Source: JBFHNV01 sp965365655 (GTDB lineage: Bacteria > Pseudomonadota > Gammaproteobacteria > HK1). Taken from it: DNA of 8,546 bases. Shown here piece after piece: positions 5,794 through 8,546 of this stretch. Where the stretch lies: NCBI GenBank assembly GCA_965365655.1, contig CBDUCN010000230.1:1-8546 (forward strand), given 5' to 3'. The notes under the pieces were generated by a model that did not search any database, was not told where the DNA came from, and saw only the letters and a list, made by a program, of their open reading frames with translations. Position numbers and translations under genes: made by a program. Each line of letters begins with the position of its first letter. Position 1 is the stretch's first letter.

Positions 5794-6526
5794 GGCCGGC
5801 GCCGGACGCGACCGGCCGCGGCCGCCGCCGACCCGCGATGACCCGGGCCTGGTGCACCAGCAGGTAGGCCACGCCCAGCGTGCAAGGGGTCGCCCACAGC
5901 AGCGGGCTGAACGCCATCGCCGGCATGAAGTTCACGGCGCCGAACGCGAGGAACGCGGTGTAGACGGAGATCCCGGCGCCGACCAGCCCGCGCTGGTGCT
6001 GGATCAGCCATTCACCGGGCGGCGGGTCGGCGCGCAGGATGAAGCGCGTGTTGAGCACGCCGGCGGCCACGCCCACCACCGCGATCCCCATCAGCAGCGC
6101 CTGCCCGAGCAGCCAGCCCTGCCACGCGCAGTTGATCGCGGCGGCCACGGTGGCCCCCTGCAGCGCGAGGTTCAGCGCGGTGCGGTTGCGGGCGTGGTGC
6201 CGGCGGTTGCGCACGCAGGCCCGCCCGTACAGCGACAGGTTGATGGTCAGGATCGCGAGGTACAGCATCATCCAGCCGAAGATCCCGCGCACCAGCGCCG
6301 CGTCGTCCGCGAACGGGTGCGTCTCGAGCGGCTTCGCGAGCGTGCACAGGCTGATCCCGGCCGCGAACAGCCCGGTCGCGACCAGGCAGCGCGCGAACAG
6401 GCGCCCGTAGCGCGTGTGGTCCGCGCCGCCCTTGCGCCCGAGAATCGGCACCCAGACGGTGACGAGGCCGACGGCGCCGGTGAGGATGTGGGCGACCAGC
6501 AGGATGTCGAACAGCAGCATGCGCAC
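5783..6526 (-). CDS. DUF2306-like polytopic membrane protein
   Basis: A 247-residue integral membrane protein with about seven predicted helices: 5-28, 42-62, 78-101, 120-138, 143-162, 178-201 and 208-228. The start of helix 1 carries H13 in VAHILTGAVGL. The first loop reads GRKGGADHTRYGRLF (30-44), matching the KG-x-x-x-H-x-x-x-GR pattern of DUF2306 and related uncharacterised membrane proteins. A second polar patch is WLIQHQRGLVG at 173-183. The function is unknown. Conserved histidines in or beside helices could hint at metal or haem binding, but this is speculation. The start is GTG at 6526; ATG at 6520 is an alternative two codons in, and neither has a strong ribosome site. It is divergent from crtI, with 142 bases between the starts, and convergent with the gnd pair. 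Confidence 0.8.
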   Translation of the reverse strand: MRMLLFDILLVAHILTGAVGLVTVWVPILGRKGGADHTRYGRLFARCLVATGLFAAGISLCTLAKPLETHPFADDAALVRGIFGWMMLYLAILTINLSLYGRACVRNRRHHARNRTALNLALQGATVAAAINCAWQGWLLGQALLMGIAVVGVAAGVLNTRFILRADPPPGEWLIQHQRGLVGAGISVYTAFLAFGAVNFMPAMAFSPLLWATPCTLGVAYLLVHQARVIAGRRRPRPVASGAGHAL

Positions 6527-6594
6527 GATCCGCCCGCCGCGCCGCGCGTCGCGCGGATCGCCGCCCGGGCCATGAGCCGAAATGTCAGTCTTGC

Positions 6595-6622
6595 TTGACT
6601 ATCTCGAATCGTCAACTCAAAT
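6595..6622 (+). promoter_or_regulatory. Putative crtI promoter with inverted repeat TTGAC-N11-GTCAA
   Basis: A -35 TTGACT at 6595-6600 is followed by a 16-base spacer and TCAAAT at 6617-6622 (four of six matches to TATAAT). The -35 is also the left half of an inverted repeat: TTGAC at 6595-6599 and GTCAA at 6611-6615. A regulator bound there would sit between -35 and -10, as MerR-type regulators do. The surrounding 51 bases (6578-6628) are about 39% G+C by hand count, far below the rest of the window. The regulator is not in the window. Confidence 0.5.
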
Positions 6623-6629
6623 TTACACC

Positions 6630-6646
6630 CCGCCCGGTCCGGGCGG
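6630..6646 (+). other. Hairpin in the crtI leader
   Basis: CCGCCCG at 6630-6636 and CGGGCGG at 6640-6646 form a 7-bp GC stem with a three-base loop. If transcription starts near 6629 it would be at or close to the mRNA 5' end, where such stems can stabilise transcripts. No riboswitch pattern is recognised. Confidence 0.35.
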
Positions 6647-6668
6647 CATCCGGCGGATCCAGGACCCA

Positions 6669-8150
6669 GTGAGCAGCGCAGCGCACGCCGTCGTGATCGG
6701 CAGCGGCCTCGGCGGCCTGGCCGCGGCGATCCGCCTCGGCGCCCGCGGCTACCGGGTCAGCGTGCTGGAGCAGCTCGATGGCCCCGGCGGGCGAGCGTAC
6801 GTGTACCGCCAGGACGGCTTCACCTTCGACGCCGGCCCGACGATCATCACCGCGCCGTTCCTGCTCGAGGAGCTGTGGGCGCTGTGCGGGCGGCGCCTCG
6901 CCGACGACGTCGATCTGCGCCCCCTGGACCCGTTCTACCGCATCCGATTCCACGACGGCGAGCACTTCGACTACAGCGGTGACGACGCCGCGATGAAGGC
7001 GCAGGTCGCGCGGTTCAGCCCCGGCGACGTGGCCGGCTACGAGAAGCTGCTCGAGGCGAGCGCCGAGATGTACCGGGTCGGCTTCCAGGACCTGCTGCAC
7101 GTGTCCTTCGAGTCGCCGTGGCGCATGCTGAAGACGGTGCCGGACCTCGTGCGCACGCAGTTCCACCGCTCGGTGTACGGCCTGGTGTCGCGCTACATCC
7201 GGGACCCGCGGCTGCGCCGGGTGTTCAGCTTCCACCCGCTGCTGATCGGCGGCAATCCGTTCACCGCGACCGCGATCTACGCGCTCGTGGGTCACCTCGA
7301 GCGCAGTCACGGCGTGCACTTCGCGATGGGCGGCACCGGCAGCATCGTGAACGGACTCGCGTCGCTCGTCGAAGGGCAGGGCGGCGCGATCCGTTACGGC
7401 GCCAGGGTCGAGGAGATTCTGGTCGAGCGGGGCCGCGCGGCCGGCGTGCGCCTCGCCGGCGGGGAGACCGTGCGCGCCGCGGTCGTGGTGTCCAACGCCG
7501 ATTCCGCAACCACCTACCGCCAGCTCGTGCCGCCGGCGCACCGCCGGCGCTGGACCGACGAACGCATCGAGCGCGCCCGCTACTCGATGGGCCTGTTCGT
7601 GTGGTACTTCGGCACCCGGCGCCGCTACGAAGACGTGCCGCACCACCTGATCATGCTCGGCGAGCGCTACCGCGGGCTGCTGGAGGACATCTTCGATCGC
7701 AAGGTGCTGGCCGACGACTTCAGCCTGTACCTGCACCGGCCCACCGCGACGGATCCGTCGCTGGCCCCCGAGGGCTGCGACGCGTTCTACGTGCTGTCGC
7801 CGGTGCCGAACCTCGCGAGCGGCGTGGACTGGCGCCGCGCGGCGGAGCCGTACCGCGCCGCGATCGCGCGCCATCTCGCCGACACCGTGCTGCCCGGGCT
7901 GGAGGACGCGGTCGTGACCTCGCGCATGCTCACGCCGCGCGACTTCCAGGACCGGCTGTCGTCGTTCCTCGGCGCCGGCTTCGGGCTGGAGCCGGTGCTC
8001 ACGCAGACCGCGTGGTTCCGCCCGCACAACCGCAGCGAGGAGATCGGCGGGCTGTACCTCGTGGGGGCGGGCACGCACCCGGGCGCCGGCATGCCGGGGG
8101 TGATCTCGTCGGCGAAGGTACTCGACGAGGTGGTGCCGGACCCGGTCTGA
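6669..8150 (+). CDS. crtI: Phytoene desaturase (CrtI-type)
   Basis: A 493-residue FAD-dependent enzyme, probably membrane-associated, that would introduce double bases-conjugating double bonds into phytoene towards lycopene in carotenoid synthesis. The N-terminal dinucleotide fold AVVIGSGLGGLAAAIRLGAR is at 7-26, with E34 at the end of strand 2 and GPGGRA at 38-43. DAGPTIITAP at 54-63 is typical of the family. NPFTATAIYALVGHLERSHG (196-215) and FAMGGTGSIVNGL (218-230) match the central region. The C-terminal bacterial phytoene dehydrogenase signature LYLVGAGTHPGAGMPGVISS is at 462-481. GTG at 6669 with AGGA at 6661-6664 gives a normal start 10 residues before the FAD motif. An in-frame ATG at 6582 would add 29 residues encoded by the AT-rich promoter. 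Related desaturases (CrtD, CrtN) are possible alternatives. No crtB is visible; the next gene is a convergent P450. Confidence 0.92.
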   Translation: MSSAAHAVVIGSGLGGLAAAIRLGARGYRVSVLEQLDGPGGRAYVYRQDGFTFDAGPTIITAPFLLEELWALCGRRLADDVDLRPLDPFYRIRFHDGEHFDYSGDDAAMKAQVARFSPGDVAGYEKLLEASAEMYRVGFQDLLHVSFESPWRMLKTVPDLVRTQFHRSVYGLVSRYIRDPRLRRVFSFHPLLIGGNPFTATAIYALVGHLERSHGVHFAMGGTGSIVNGLASLVEGQGGAIRYGARVEEILVERGRAAGVRLAGGETVRAAVVVSNADSATTYRQLVPPAHRRRWTDERIERARYSMGLFVWYFGTRRRYEDVPHHLIMLGERYRGLLEDIFDRKVLADDFSLYLHRPTATDPSLAPEGCDAFYVLSPVPNLASGVDWRRAAEPYRAAIARHLADTVLPGLEDAVVTSRMLTPRDFQDRLSSFLGAGFGLEPVLTQTAWFRPHNRSEEIGGLYLVGAGTHPGAGMPGVISSAKVLDEVVPDPV

Positions 8151-8173
8151 CTACGGACGCGCGCGCCGCGCGC

Positions 8174-8546
8174 TCAGCCGGCGTCCTCGCGCCGGTGCAC
8201 CGTGCACAGGATCTCGCGCGCGGGACGCGTGGTGAGGCGGGCGACCGGGCGCACCGTGTCCGGCGCCTGCGGCCGGAAGTCGAAGCGCCGCGCGAGGCGC
8301 GCGAGGATCAGCCCGCTCTCGACGGTCGCGAACGCCGCGCCCACGCACACCCGCGGGCCGAGTCCGAACGCGAGGAAGGTGCCGCCGTCGTCGTCGGCCT
8401 CGCGCGCGCGCATGAAGCGGTCGGGGTCGAAGCGGTCCGGGTCGCGCCAGTAGCGGCGATTGCGGTGCGTGACCCACGGCGAGACCATCACCATCGCGCC
8501 CTTCTTCACCCGCCGCCCGGCGATGGTGGTGCTCTCGGCCGCGACG
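8174..8546 (-). CDS. Cytochrome P450, C-terminal part (5' end beyond window)
   Basis: The last 123 residues of a haem-thiolate monooxygenase; the start lies outside the window. Counting from the first visible codon, the segment STTIAGRRVKKGAMVMVSPW (5-24) leads to THRNRRYW (26-33). The PERF-type motif DPDRFDPDRF is at 35-44. The haem-binding loop FGLGPRVCVG is at 60-69, with the axial cysteine at 67, and helix L follows (AAFATVESGLILARLARRFDF). This is an intact P450 end: F, G, R, C and G of the FxxGxRxCxG pattern are all present. The helix-K ExxR and oxygen-binding helix I lie upstream and cannot be seen. The substrate is unknown. The loop resembles, from memory, that of the carotenoid hydroxylase CYP175A1, and the gene is convergent with crtI with only 23 bases between stops, so a carotenoid substrate is a reasonable guess. 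Confidence 0.93.
   Translation of the reverse strand, partial: VAAESTTIAGRRVKKGAMVMVSPWVTHRNRRYWRDPDRFDPDRFMRAREADDDGGTFLAFGLGPRVCVGAAFATVESGLILARLARRFDFRPQAPDTVRPVARLTTRPAREILCTVHRREDAG

Noticed and set aside
6583..6600. CrtJ/PpsR site (TGT-N12-ACA)
   Set aside because: TGT at 6583 is followed after 12 bases by ACT, not ACA, so the motif fails.
6582..6668. ATG at 6582 as the crtI start
   Set aside because: The 29 extra residues are encoded by an AT-rich promoter-like segment, have no family counterpart that I recognise and lack a Shine-Dalgarno; GTG 6669 is better placed.
6612..8078. Long minus-strand open frame opposite crtI
   Set aside because: The composition is low-complexity Arg/His/Ala/Val and it lies fully within the strongly supported crtI gene.

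Overview
The window is very GC-rich DNA with dense gene packing and strong purine-rich Shine-Dalgarno sites. It has proteobacterial-type genes: a bacterial CULT-domain protein, Hsp20, CaiB/BaiF CoA-transferase, a full-length decarboxylating 6-phosphogluconate dehydrogenase and a CrtI-type phytoene desaturase. A high-GC proteobacterium, perhaps a gammaproteobacterium, is the best guess; the sequence alone does not fix the genus. No tRNA, rRNA, CRISPR array, insertion sequence or phage gene is visible.

Layout. (1) Positions 1-916, plus strand: a short cereblon-like CULT protein with an intact tri-tryptophan cage and four zinc cysteines, then a small heat-shock protein. A sigma-32-like promoter overlaps the CULT stop codon. 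(2) Positions 917-1178: a gene-free gap holding four closely packed hairpins, two of them with perfect 13-bp arms, and a fifth palindrome near the end. (3) Positions 1179-3800, minus strand: an acyl-CoA gene group read in the order SnoaL/NTF2-like protein, class III CoA-transferase, crotonase-fold protein. The crotonase has lost both usual hydratase glutamates. (4) Positions 3942-5707, plus strand: gnd and a small three-helix membrane protein. (5) Positions 5783-6526, minus strand: a seven-helix DUF2306-like membrane protein, convergent with the previous pair. (6) Positions 6527-8150: an AT-rich promoter island and crtI on the plus strand. (7) Positions 8174-8546, minus strand: the C-terminal end of a cytochrome P450, convergent with crtI, cut by the window edge.

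How they may work together. The CULT and Hsp20 genes suggest a protein-damage theme: cereblon CULT domains bind cyclic imides, including those formed at damaged protein C-termini, and Hsp20 holds unfolding proteins. The CoA-transferase, crotonase and SnoaL genes look like a small catabolic or acyl-CoA remodelling set of unknown substrate. CrtI and the P450 suggest carotenoid synthesis and possible oxidation of the product. The most interesting item is the CULT-Hsp20 pair; no complete novel multi-gene system can be proven from this window.
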